Part shown: positions 17,560 through 25,300 of the stretch, piece after piece
How positions within the stretch are numbered: the stretch's first letter is position 1
Layout of the letters: every line of letters begins with the position of its first letter
Assembly: GCA_951800645.1 (NCBI GenBank)
Contig: CATOIK010000017.1
Coordinates: 1 to 56,072, forward strand
Direction of reading: 5' to 3'
Origin: an uncultured Eubacteriales bacterium
GTDB lineage: Bacteria > Bacillota > Clostridia > Lachnospirales > Lachnospiraceae
DNA length: 56,072 bases
Notes under the pieces: generated by a model
Told to the model about the DNA's origin: nothing
Database searches by the model: none
What the model saw: only the letters and a program-made list of their open reading frames with translations
Translations under genes and position numbers: made by a program

Positions 17560-18208
17560 GGTTCTCTCCTTGTACCTTTACGCTAAGGGCCACTCCATCC
17601 CCAATGGGCACTATGCTGGTTTTCATCTGCTCCGAATGGGTCAGGGTATATAAATATTCCCGCATCCGGGCGTGAATGGTCCGGTTCCGCCGCTCTACCG
17701 CAAACCGGGGCTCTACAATGTCCCCATCCTGCAGCACATTGTCGGTTACCAGAAGCCCGCCGGGAGCCAAAAGCTCTAAAATCCGAGGCAGCCAGTGAAT
17801 ATACTGCCCCTTGGCTGCGTCCATAAAAATAAAGTCAAAGGTTCCGGAAAGCTGTTCCAGAACCTTATCTGCGTCACCCTCTATCAGCGTGATGGAATCC
17901 TCCATCTTTGCCAGCCGAAAATGTTCCCTGGCTAAGGGGATACGCGGCTCGTACTTTTCAATCGTTGTAATGTGGGCACCCTCCGGCATGGACTGGGCCA
18001 TTAAAAGAGCCGAATACCCAACTGCCGTGCCTACTTCCAAAATCCTTACAGGACGGACTGCCGCCACCAGGGTCTGTAAAAAGGCAGCCGTTTCTCTGCG
18101 GATAATGGGCACAAAGTCAGCCCTCGCCTCTTTTGCAATCCTGTCCAGCAACGGGCCGTGTCCCATATCCAGGGAATTGATGTAATCTGTAATTCGTCTC
18201 TGATCCAT
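17546..18208 (-). CDS. trmR: O-methyltransferase, TrmR/YrrM type
   Basis: A 220-residue SAM-dependent methyltransferase of the class I O-methyltransferase_3 family. The SAM motif ILEVGTAVGYSALLMA is near residue 57, followed by IEKYEP and DFIFMDAAKGQY (metal/substrate region). B. subtilis YrrM (TrmR) converts tRNA 5-hydroxyuridine-34 to 5-methoxyuridine, and the U32 gene downstream is the expected partner. The start ATG at 18208 overlaps the previous stop as TGATG; a GTG one codon earlier is an alternative. Confidence 0.85.
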   Translation of the reverse strand: MDQRRITDYINSLDMGHGPLLDRIAKEARADFVPIIRRETAAFLQTLVAAVRPVRILEVGTAVGYSALLMAQSMPEGAHITTIEKYEPRIPLAREHFRLAKMEDSITLIEGDADKVLEQLSGTFDFIFMDAAKGQYIHWLPRILELLAPGGLLVTDNVLQDGDIVEPRFAVERRNRTIHARMREYLYTLTHSEQMKTSIVPIGDGVALSVKVQGENHEKN

Positions 18209-18612
18209 CACTGTCCGTCCCCGCCTTCCTCTGGTTCTTCCAAACCTTCGTCCAGCATCTGCAGAATCTCCTTGGAAGTCATGGAGGTATTCAGGGTGTA
18301 TGTGCCCGGCTGAATTTCATACTCGTAAAACAGCATCTGGAACCGGGCTGTCAGCACGCTGTCAATCAGTCCCAAATCCTTTAACTGCTCAATCACTTCC
18401 CGCTCCGACTCTGCTCCGGTAATCGTAATGCCCTTGTCCGTTCCCGGCGCTTCCTCCACAGCCTGCTGATAAAAGATGGAATGGCCGAAAGCATACCCTC
18501 TGGTGACGCCCTCTGCCGCAAGCAGAATCACCAGAGCGTACAAAATCAGCCTTCCGGAGACGCCGATAATCGTGCCGGTTATTTTATTGATGTCTTTTGC
18601 AATCTGACTCAT
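18208..18612 (-). CDS. MltG/YceG-like protein lacking the catalytic domain
   Basis: A 134-residue protein with one transmembrane helix (about residues 20-37), then a LysM-like region (ITITGAESEREVIEQLKDLGLI ... FYEYEIQPGTYTLNTSMTSKEI) matching the N-terminal part of MltG, the inner-membrane endolytic transglycosylase that sets glycan length. The catalytic half of MltG (family length about 350) is missing; the protein ends in an acidic tail EEPEEGGDG. Its position before trmR and U32 matches mltG (yrrL) in B. subtilis. It may be a non-catalytic partner or a reduced relic. Confidence 0.7.
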   Translation of the reverse strand: MSQIAKDINKITGTIIGVSGRLILYALVILLAAEGVTRGYAFGHSIFYQQAVEEAPGTDKGITITGAESEREVIEQLKDLGLIDSVLTARFQMLFYEYEIQPGTYTLNTSMTSKEILQMLDEGLEEPEEGGDGQ

Positions 18613-18641
18613 GGCCGCTCTCCTGTCTCACCAAAAGATAT

Positions 18642-18792
18642 GTAACAGTTCAGCCTTGCATCTTCTTGCCCGCTTGCAGCGAACAGGAAGCCTGCGGCGT
18701 CTGCCTTATGAAGATTCAGGCAGAAAACCGCTTATAAAAACAAGTTTTTAACCCATTTTTCTGTCTGAATCTTCGCAAGGCTGGACTGTTAC
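18642..18792. repeat. 151-base interrupted inverted repeat between RNase J and the MltG-like gene
   Basis: The right arm (18757-18792, 36 bases) pairs with two left blocks: 18642-18659 with 18775-18792 (one mismatch, GU in RNA) and 18710-18727 with 18757-18774 (one mismatch). The 50 bases between the left blocks (18660-18709) bulge out, and 18728-18756 form the central loop. The termini are GTAACAGT and ACTGTTAC. It could be a MITE-like element or a structured RNA in the transcript. Confidence 0.8.
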
Positions 18793-18801
18793 AAAGATAT
18801 T

Positions 18802-20937
18802 CTAGCTCACTTCCATAATGATAGGAAGAATCATGGGATTTCGCTTCATCCGCTTCCACATAAAGTCGCTTAAGCTGTCCCGGATCAAGTTCTTAATTTT
18901 GCCCCAGTCGGTCACATTGCGTTCTAAGCAGTCTGCCACTGCGTCGTCCACTACCCGCTTGGCCTCGTCCATCAAATCCTCAGACTCCCGCACATATACA
19001 AAACCTCTGGACACAATATCCGGTCCTGCCAGAAGCTGGTTGCTGTATTTTTCCAGAGTCAGCACCACAATGATAATGCCGTTCTGGGCCAGGTTCTGAC
19101 GGTCCCGCAGTACGATATTCCCTACATCGCCTACCCCTAAACCGTCTACTAAAATGCCGCCTGCCTGTACCTGGTCTACCACCCGGCAGGAGTCCTCAGA
19201 AAGCTCTACCACATTTCCGGAAGACATAATCAGCACATTTTCCTTGGGAGTTCCCATGGCTATAGCAATGGAACGGTTGGCTACCAGATGGCGGTACTCA
19301 CCATGCACCGGCAGGGCAAACTTGGGATGAAGCAGGGAGTAGATCAGCTTAATTTCTTCCTGACAGGCGTGTCCGGACACATGGGTGTCCTGGGTAATGA
19401 CTTCCACACCCTTCATGCACAGCTCGTTGATAACCTTGGAAACCGCCTTTTCATTGCCGGGAATGGGAGTGGAGCTTAAAATCACTACATCGTTAGGCTT
19501 AATGGAAACCTTCCGGTGCATGCCGGAAGCCATCCGGGACAGAGCCGCCATAGACTCGCCCTGGCTGCCTGTGGTAATGAGCACCGTCTGCTCGTCCGGA
19601 TAATTCTTCAGATGGTCGATGTCAATCAGAGTGCCGTCCGGAATGTTGATATAGCCCAGCTCGCTGGCTGTGCCAATGACATTTACCATGCTGCGGCCCT
19701 CTACCACTACCTTGCGGCCGTACTTCTCTGCAGAAGAAATAATCTGCTGTACCCGGTCCACATTGGATGCGAAAGTAGCTACAATAATACGGTTGTTTTT
19801 GTGCTCTGCAAAAATGGCGTCAAAGGTTCTGCCTACGGTCCGCTCAGAAGCCGTAAAACCGGGGCGGGTAGCGTTGGTGCTGTCGCTTAAGAGAGCCAGA
19901 ACCCCCTTCTTGCCCAGCTCTGCAAACCGCTGTAAGTCGAATGCGTCTCCAAATACAGGAGTATAATCAATCTTAAAGTCTCCGGTGTGGACGATAACGC
20001 CTGCCGGAGTAAAGATAGCCAGAGCCGCCGCATCTGCAATGCTGTGGTTAATCTTGATAAACTCTAACTTAAAGTCTCCCAGGGTAATGGTCTGGCCGTG
20101 CTTTACCACCTTCCGCTTGGTGTTCTTCATCAGGTTGTGTTCTTTTAATTTATTCTCAATCAGGCCGATGGTCAGCTTGGTGCCGTACACCGGCACATTG
20201 ATTTTCTGTAAAATATAGGGCAGAGCACCGATGTGATCCTCATGTCCGTGTGTAATCACAAAGCCTTTTACCTTGTCAAAATTCCGCTCTAAATAAGTCA
20301 CATCCGGAATAACCAGGTCAATGCCCAGCATATCGTCTGTGGGGAAGGCCAGTCCGCAGTCTACCACTACAATGGTGTCCTCGTACTCAAAGGCGGTAAT
20401 GTTCATGCCAATCTGCTCTAATCCGCCTAAGGGAATGATTTTTACTTTCGGTTTATTACCGTCCTGAGGCACAGCCTTTCCTGCTGCTCTGGCGGAAGGT
20501 CTGACGCTGCGGTTTACGCCTCTGGCAGCCGGCTTCTCTCCGGTCATCCGGCTGCGGCTGTTTTTCTCAGTTCCCCCTCCTGTTTTCTCTGCAGTTGTCC
20601 GGTTTGCGGTCTTCTCCGATACAGCCCGATTCCCCGGTCTCTCTGCCGGTTTCCGTCCTGCATGGGGCTGGCTGCCGCCCCGGCTTGCGGTCTTCTCACC
20701 TGTATTTCGGTTTACTGACCGTTCCCCGGCATTTTTGTTTCCGCTGCGGCGTACCGGACGCTGTTTTTTTTCTGTCTTTTCTATTTTCTCTGTCTTTTCT
20801 ATTTTCTCTGTTTTTTCTGCTTTCTCTGTTTCTGCCTTCTGTCCGGCATTCTGGCTTTCTCCCCGCTCTGCGCTTCTCCGCTCAGCAAGGCGCGCCACTG
20901 CCTGTTCCATCTGGCGTTCTACTGTCATATCGCTCAT
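18802..20937 (-). CDS. rnj: Ribonuclease J with a long disordered N-terminal extension
   Basis: A 711-residue RNase J. The beta-CASP metallo-beta-lactamase core begins near residue 163 with VKIIPLGGLEQIGMN and has the zinc motif HGHEDH (230-235), HTGDFKIDYTP and the C-terminal HVSGHA region. RNase J degrades and matures mRNA and rRNA by 5'-3' exonuclease and endonuclease action. The first 160 residues are low-complexity, rich in Lys, Arg, Glu, Thr and Asn, including KTEKIEKTEKIEKTEK; family members are usually about 555 residues. The ATG at 20937 has AGAGGA; an upstream TTG lacks spacing for it. Confidence 0.93.
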   Translation of the reverse strand: MSDMTVERQMEQAVARLAERRSAERGESQNAGQKAETEKAEKTEKIEKTEKIEKTEKKQRPVRRSGNKNAGERSVNRNTGEKTASRGGSQPHAGRKPAERPGNRAVSEKTANRTTAEKTGGGTEKNSRSRMTGEKPAARGVNRSVRPSARAAGKAVPQDGNKPKVKIIPLGGLEQIGMNITAFEYEDTIVVVDCGLAFPTDDMLGIDLVIPDVTYLERNFDKVKGFVITHGHEDHIGALPYILQKINVPVYGTKLTIGLIENKLKEHNLMKNTKRKVVKHGQTITLGDFKLEFIKINHSIADAAALAIFTPAGVIVHTGDFKIDYTPVFGDAFDLQRFAELGKKGVLALLSDSTNATRPGFTASERTVGRTFDAIFAEHKNNRIIVATFASNVDRVQQIISSAEKYGRKVVVEGRSMVNVIGTASELGYINIPDGTLIDIDHLKNYPDEQTVLITTGSQGESMAALSRMASGMHRKVSIKPNDVVILSSTPIPGNEKAVSKVINELCMKGVEVITQDTHVSGHACQEEIKLIYSLLHPKFALPVHGEYRHLVANRSIAIAMGTPKENVLIMSSGNVVELSEDSCRVVDQVQAGGILVDGLGVGDVGNIVLRDRQNLAQNGIIIVVLTLEKYSNQLLAGPDIVSRGFVYVRESEDLMDEAKRVVDDAVADCLERNVTDWGKIKNLIRDSLSDFMWKRMKRNPMILPIIMEVS

Positions 20938-20971
20938 ATTCGTCCTCTCTGTTTTCAATTTCTTTGCTGTT

Positions 20972-21115
20972 CCTGCAGATGCAGGTTTTTATTTCATAGG
21001 AAAGTTCGCCCTATGAAACAAAAACGCTCCGCGGGATGCGCACTTCGCGCTTAAGGAAAATGTCTGCTGACGCAGACGCGCTCCGGCGCGAGAGTCCGGT
21101 GAACCGGACTCTTTT
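20972..21115. repeat. Cluster of adjacent hairpins upstream of RNase J
   Basis: Successive palindromes fill the DUF1292-rnj gap: CCTGCAGATGCAGG (20972-20985), TTTCATAGG/CCTATGAAA (20992-21018), a GCGC/GCGC hairpin, GTCTGC/GCAGAC, GCGC/GCGC, and GAGTCCGG/CCGGACTC next to a T run at the right edge. None makes a good minus-strand terminator, so the transcript probably carries them into the rnj leader. Confidence 0.7.
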
Positions 21116-21394
21116 TTACTTACGCAGTTCTACATCCATATCCTCAATAAGCTCCGTGAAAATCCGGAACAGATAATCCATCTCATCGTCATTTTCCACA
21201 AACTCGTACACTGCGTCACTGTCTTCTGCCTTAGATACATCCTTTAAAATATAGCATTCGCCATCCTCGTCTTCCTCCTGGGAATCCGTCACCAGCAGGT
21301 AATTCATTCCGTTAATCCGGGTTTCCTCCAGCACATAAAAATCCACATGTTCTCCGTCTTCTGTCTGTAAGGTAATCTTTTCTTCCTGTGCCAT
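21116..21394 (-). CDS. DUF1292 family protein (YrzB-like)
   Basis: A 92-residue, strongly acidic protein typical of DUF1292: ITLQTEDGEHVDFYVLEE, then YLLVTDSQ and an Asp/Glu-rich middle. AAGGAG precedes the ATG. It follows ruvX by 9 bases, as in the conserved ireB-ruvX-yrzB order of Firmicutes. The biochemical role is unknown. Confidence 0.88.
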   Translation of the reverse strand: MAQEEKITLQTEDGEHVDFYVLEETRINGMNYLLVTDSQEEDEDGECYILKDVSKAEDSDAVYEFVENDDEMDYLFRIFTELIEDMDVELRK

Positions 21395-21403
21395 GTTTTG
21401 TTT

Positions 21404-21826
21404 TCACTCCTTTATGGAGCCTAAATACGACTCCAGAATCAGGGCAGCCGCAATCTTGTCGATCACTTTTTTCCGATCCTCCCGCCGCACTCCGCTCTCA
21501 ATCAGTATTTCATTTGCCTCAATAGTTGTCAGACGCTCATCCCACAGCACAACGGGCAGACCGGTTCTGCGGATCAGCATATCGCGAAATTCTTCCGTCT
21601 TTTTTGCACGCTCTCCAATGGAGTCATCCATATTCTTAGGATAACCCAAAACAATGATTTCAATCTCGTACTCTGCAATCAAGGTCTCAATCCGGGCCAG
21701 AGTTTTACGCAGCTTATTTTCCTCTTTCCGCGTAATGGTTTCCATCGGCTGCGCAGTCAGCCCCAGGGCGTCGCATACAGCCACCCCTACGGTCTTAGAT
21801 CCGTAATCCAATCCTAATATTCTCAT
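21404..21826 (-). CDS. ruvX: RuvX/YqgF, putative pre-16S rRNA nuclease
   Basis: A 140-residue RNase H-fold protein. It begins [17 protein letters not shown] (first catalytic Asp), then [10 protein letters not shown] and the closing [11 protein letters not shown]. YqgF trims the 5' end of 16S rRNA in E. coli. The ATG at 21826 has GAAAGG 8 bases upstream; the ten residues before it in frame are not family-like. It is co-directional and nearly contiguous with the DUF1292 gene. Confidence 0.93.
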   Translation of the reverse strand: MRILGLDYGSKTVGVAVCDALGLTAQPMETITRKEENKLRKTLARIETLIAEYEIEIIVLGYPKNMDDSIGERAKKTEEFRDMLIRRTGLPVVLWDERLTTIEANEILIESGVRREDRKKVIDKIAAALILESYLGSIKE

Positions 21827-21897
21827 AACACTGCCTTTCCGCCCTTTGTCTCCCAAAAACTGCCTCTTTGGAAAGCTCTTTTAGAAAAACCTGGAAA

Positions 21898-21937
21898 AGA
21901 CTGCCATCGTGCTCCAACGGATCCGGCTGGCAGTCTT
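21898..21937 (-). terminator. Hairpin between ireB and ruvX
   Basis: Perfect 10-base stem AAGACTGCCA / TGGCAGTCTT with a 20-base loop. On the minus strand it is followed by TTTTCC, so some transcription from ireB may stop here. Confidence 0.6.
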
Positions 21938-21981
21938 CTTTCGTTTTTTATGATGCAGGAGGCCGCAACAAAGGCACTCTC

Positions 21982-22242
21982 TTACTTCAGTTTTGCGTCA
22001 ATGTAAACCGACATCAACGCTTCCAGGATCTCATCCCGCTCCACTTTCATAATCAAACTTCTTGCCCCTTTATGGCTGGTGATATAGGTAGGGTCTCCGG
22101 ACATAATATACCCTACGATCTGGTTTACCGGGTTGTATCCCTTTTCTGTAAGTGCTGCATAGACCAGCTCCAATACCTGGCTGACATCCATTTTTGTCTC
22201 CTGTACTGCCTTGAAAAACTGTGTGTTATGAATTTCGCCCAT
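21982..22242 (-). CDS. ireB: IreB family regulatory phosphoprotein
   Basis: An 86-residue DUF965/IreB protein with the diagnostic core ALTEKGYNPVNQIVGYIMSGD and YITSHKGARSLI. In Enterococcus faecalis IreB is phosphorylated by the PASTA kinase IreK and limits cephalosporin resistance. The ATG at 22242 has AAAGGA 10 bases upstream; a GTG three codons earlier is too close to that site. The ireB-ruvX-DUF1292 order is conserved in Firmicutes. Confidence 0.93.
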   Translation of the reverse strand: MGEIHNTQFFKAVQETKMDVSQVLELVYAALTEKGYNPVNQIVGYIMSGDPTYITSHKGARSLIMKVERDEILEALMSVYIDAKLK

Positions 22243-22272
22243 GTTCCTCACGTCCTTTAACTATTCTTCTCT

Positions 22273-22301
22273 ATTCTATACTACTTTGTCCAATTCGGCA
22301 A
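22273..22301 (-). promoter_or_regulatory. Candidate ireB promoter
   Basis: Minus-strand TTGCCG (22296-22301), a 17-base spacer and TAGAAT (22273-22278), 30 bases before the ireB start codon. Confidence 0.55.
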
Positions 22302-22319
22302 GCGGTTTTTTCGTATGTC

Positions 22320-23636
22320 TCAGGACTGCAGGAGAAGGATTTCCTCTGTCAGAATCTGCGTAAATTTCCCTTCCACCATCTGGTTTTTCTTCCCGGCCTC
22401 CACCGGCGCCGCGCCTTTTACATACTCCTTCGTATGACCCACCAGGTAGTTTTTTCCGTTTATCTCCACTTCTTCTTCCAGAAGAAGGGTCTTTTCCTGG
22501 CCTAAAAAACTTCTGCGGTACTGTAAGGACATTTCTTTTTCCAATGCCAGAAGTGCGTCGCTGCGGACGGTCTTTACCGGCTCCGGAATCTGATCCGGCA
22601 TCTTGTCTGCCCTGGTTCCCGCCCGTCTGGAATACTTGAAAATGTGCATCTCATAGAAGCCGGTCTTTTTCAAAAAGGCGCGGGTTTTCTCAAACTCGCT
22701 TTCCGTCTCCCCCGGAAATCCTACAATCACATCCGTAGTGATAGCCGGGTTTTTAAAATAACGCCGCAGGATCTGGCACCGGGCCTCATAATCTGCAGTG
22801 GTGTAATGGCGGTTCATACGCGTTAAGGTTTCGTCACAGCCGCTCTGCAAAGACAGGTGGAAATGGGGGCAGAACTTATCCAGCCTTGCCAGCGCCCCTG
22901 TAAATTCTTCTGTAATAATCCGGGGTTCCAAAGAGCCCAGACGGATTCTCTGGATTCCTTCAATCTCATGTACCTGCCGAATCAACCCCAAAAGATCCGT
23001 CTGCTCCTCCTCTGGAAAATCCACACCGTAAGAGCTTAAATGGATGCCGGTCAGCACCACTTCCTTATACCCGGCTTTTGCCAAAGTCTCCACTTCTGCC
23101 GCCACATCCTCCGGCTTTCGGCTGCGGACCCGCCCCCTGGTGTAGGGGATAATGCAGTAACTGCAGAACTGGTTGCAGCCGTCCTGCACCTTTAAAAAGG
23201 CGCGGGTATGGTCTGCAATACGGTTGATCTTCAGTTCTTCGTACTCCTTCGTGCCGCCAATCTCAATCAGGTGGGCCTTTGGGATATTCCGGTCCTTTAA
23301 ATACTCCTCCAGAATCGTTACCAGATCCTGTTTTTTATTGTTTCCGATAATCAGGTCCACCGCCAGATCCTGCTTTAATTTCTCCGGGTCTGCCTGCACA
23401 TAGCAGCCGGCGGCCACTACCACTGCGTCCGGGTTCTGTTTTCTGGCCCTGTGGATCATCTGCCGGGATTTCCGGTCTGCCATATTGGTTACGGAACAGG
23501 TGTTGATTAAGTACACATCTGCCGGTTCTGTAAAGGGTACGATCTGGTAGCCTGCTGCCTCTAAAAGCTGCTGCATGGCTTCTGTTTCATAGGAATTTAC
23601 CTTACAGCCCAAGCTGTGCAATGCTGCTGTCTGCAT
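22320..23636 (-). CDS. mtaB: tRNA t6A37 methylthiotransferase MtaB
   Basis: A 438-residue radical-SAM methylthiotransferase. It has the UPF0004 cysteines in SLGCKVNSYE, NTCSVTN and AAGCYVQ, the radical-SAM triad CNQFCSYC, and a C-terminal TRAM-like segment. The GCKVN and CSVTN forms are typical of MtaB, which makes ms2t6A at tRNA position 37, rather than MiaB or RimO. The ATG at 23636 follows AAGGAG; the nine upstream residues are not conserved in character. Confidence 0.93.
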   Translation of the reverse strand: MQTAALHSLGCKVNSYETEAMQQLLEAAGYQIVPFTEPADVYLINTCSVTNMADRKSRQMIHRARKQNPDAVVVAAGCYVQADPEKLKQDLAVDLIIGNNKKQDLVTILEEYLKDRNIPKAHLIEIGGTKEYEELKINRIADHTRAFLKVQDGCNQFCSYCIIPYTRGRVRSRKPEDVAAEVETLAKAGYKEVVLTGIHLSSYGVDFPEEEQTDLLGLIRQVHEIEGIQRIRLGSLEPRIITEEFTGALARLDKFCPHFHLSLQSGCDETLTRMNRHYTTADYEARCQILRRYFKNPAITTDVIVGFPGETESEFEKTRAFLKKTGFYEMHIFKYSRRAGTRADKMPDQIPEPVKTVRSDALLALEKEMSLQYRRSFLGQEKTLLLEEEVEINGKNYLVGHTKEYVKGAAPVEAGKKNQMVEGKFTQILTEEILLLQS

Positions 23637-23663
23637 CGTTTTTCTCCTTGACTTATGTTTCAC

Positions 23664-23692
23664 TTGACTTTTCTCCCACTTGTCGGTAGTAT
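23664..23692 (+). promoter_or_regulatory. Promoter for the HPr-like gene
   Basis: TTGACT (23664-23669), a 17-base spacer and TAGTAT (23687-23692), giving a leader of about 68 bases. Confidence 0.6.
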
Positions 23693-23766
23693 TGATTATA
23701 AAGCATCCGGGAATTTGTCCCCGTCTGCATAAATTATATCAAAAACCATTAAGGAGGTTTCCCCAT

Positions 23767-23997
23767 ATGAAAACTGTACGCATCTCTTTAAACTCCATTG
23801 ACAAGGTAAAATCCTTCGTAAACGACTTAGCAAAATTTGATGTGGATTTTGACCTGGTTTCCGGCAGATATGTAATCGACGCCAAATCCATCATGGGCAT
23901 TTTCAGCCTGGATCTGTCTAAGCCCATTGACTTAAACATCCATGCTGAAGCTGGAATTGAAGAAATTTTAAATATCCTCGCTCCTTATATCATCTAA
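23767..23997 (+). CDS. HPr-fold protein lacking the phosphocarrier histidine
   Basis: A 76-residue HPr-family protein with a perfect AAGGAGG site before the ATG. The region that should hold GIHARPA with the PEP-dependent His15 reads SLNSIDKVKSFV, so it cannot carry phosphate as HPr does. It keeps DAKSIMGIFSLDL, which aligns with the HPr-kinase site (Ser46 of B. subtilis HPr; Ser41 here). This resembles the logic of Crh, the B. subtilis HPr paralogue that acts only as a Ser-phosphorylated CcpA cofactor. A regulatory role is inferred. It is monocistronic with its own promoter and terminator. Confidence 0.8.
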   Translation: MKTVRISLNSIDKVKSFVNDLAKFDVDFDLVSGRYVIDAKSIMGIFSLDLSKPIDLNIHAEAGIEEILNILAPYII

Positions 23998-24011
23998 ATT
24001 ATTTAAGAGTG

Positions 24012-24046
24012 AAAAACATGGCATTCCGCCATGTTTTTCTTTTTTG
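24012..24046 (+). terminator. Terminator of the HPr-like gene
   Basis: Perfect 11-base stem AAAAACATGGC / GCCATGTTTTT with loop ATTCC, followed by C and a T7 run. Confidence 0.9.
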
Positions 24047-24048
24047 TG

Positions 24049-24096
24049 TCATAGGAAAGTCCGCCAGGGCGAACTCTTTTTCAAAAAGAACGCCCT
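24049..24096. repeat. Dispersed-repeat fragment and hairpin after thiI
   Basis: Bases 24049-24065 match 20994-21010 in 16 of 17 positions (TCATAGGAAAGTYCGCC). Next, 24066-24096 can fold as AGGGCG/CGCCCT with an inner TCTTTTT/AAAAAGA stem. It lies 3 bases beyond the thiI stop codon and may act as its transcript end, though no T run follows on the minus strand. Confidence 0.6.
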
Positions 24097-24099
24097 ATT

Positions 24100-25281
24100 T
24101 TAATCACACCAGACTAACTCTGCGGTTTCAATGGCGGTTTTTACCATCTCATCAATCTTTTCATTCAGCGCCAGCTCGGATTTGTGAATCATGTTCAGGT
24201 TCGGCTTGATTACCGGGTGCTTGGCCACAAAGATGGTACAGCAGTCCTCATAGGGCTGGATGGAAGTTTCAAAGGTTCCGATCTTCTGGGAAATATCCAC
24301 AATCTCCTGTTTATCAAAGCCAATTAACGGCCTGAATACAGGCACGGTGCACACCTCGTTGGTGGCTGCTAAAGACTGTACCGTCTGAGACGCCACCTGT
24401 CCGATGCTCTCGCCGGTAATAAGGGCCAGGCAGTCGGTCTTTTTGCCGATTTCCTCTGCAATCTTCATCATATAGCGGCGCATGATGATAGTCAGCTCCT
24501 CGTGGGGGCACTGCTCATAAATGTAAAGCTGAATATCCGTAAAGTTTATGATGTGAAGCGGAATAGGGCCAGAATACCTGGCCACCAGCTTTGCCAGGTC
24601 AATAACCTTCTGCTTGGCACGGTCGCTGGTGTAAGGCGGCGCATGGAAATAAACTGCGTCAATCTTAACGCCCCGCTTGGCAATCATCCAGCCTGCTACC
24701 GGACTGTCGATGCCGCCGGACAGCAAAAGCATAGCCTTTCCGTTGGTGCCCACCGGCATACCTCCTGGTCCGGGAATCATTCTGGAATAAATATTGACAA
24801 CCTTCCGCACCTCTACCTTTAACAGTACCTGGGGATTGTGCACATCTACGGAGGTTTCCGGATAAGCGTTTAAAATCATCTCTCCCAGTTGGCGGTTCAT
24901 GTCCTCAGAGTGAACCGGATAATTTTTATCTGCCCGGCGGCTGTCTACCTTAAAGGTAAAATGCTTGTCCGGGTATTCCTGGTCTATATAATCTAAAACT
25001 ACCTGTTTGATGTTCTCAAAATCCTTATTTTCAATCTGCAGCATAGGGCAGATCCAGGCAATGCCGAATACCCGCTGCAGCGCCTCAATGACTTCATCAC
25101 AGTCGTACTCTCCCTCTGCCTGAACATAGATCCGTCCAGACTCCTTGGAAGCTAAAAAACGGCCCTCCACCTTTTTTAAGGCATTCTTAATCTGCTTAAT
25201 CAAAGCGTCCTCAAACAGATAGCGGTTCTTCCCCTTGGTGCCGATCTCTGCGTACTTAATTAAAAATGACTGATATACCAT
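24100..25281 (-). CDS. thiI: tRNA 4-thiouridine synthetase ThiI
   Basis: A 393-residue ThiI with N-terminal ferredoxin-like and THUMP domains and the PP-loop LLLSGGIDSPVAGW (near residue 190). It adenylates U8 of tRNA for sulfur insertion. It lacks the C-terminal rhodanese domain of E. coli ThiI, as in B. subtilis, where a dedicated cysteine desulfurase (NifZ) feeds sulfur directly. The desulfurase gene lies 19 bases upstream, consistent with that pairing. AAAGGAAA precedes the ATG. Confidence 0.94.
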   Translation of the reverse strand: MVYQSFLIKYAEIGTKGKNRYLFEDALIKQIKNALKKVEGRFLASKESGRIYVQAEGEYDCDEVIEALQRVFGIAWICPMLQIENKDFENIKQVVLDYIDQEYPDKHFTFKVDSRRADKNYPVHSEDMNRQLGEMILNAYPETSVDVHNPQVLLKVEVRKVVNIYSRMIPGPGGMPVGTNGKAMLLLSGGIDSPVAGWMIAKRGVKIDAVYFHAPPYTSDRAKQKVIDLAKLVARYSGPIPLHIINFTDIQLYIYEQCPHEELTIIMRRYMMKIAEEIGKKTDCLALITGESIGQVASQTVQSLAATNEVCTVPVFRPLIGFDKQEIVDISQKIGTFETSIQPYEDCCTIFVAKHPVIKPNLNMIHKSELALNEKIDEMVKTAIETAELVWCD

Positions 25282-25300
25282 AATGTTTCCTTTCCTTTGC

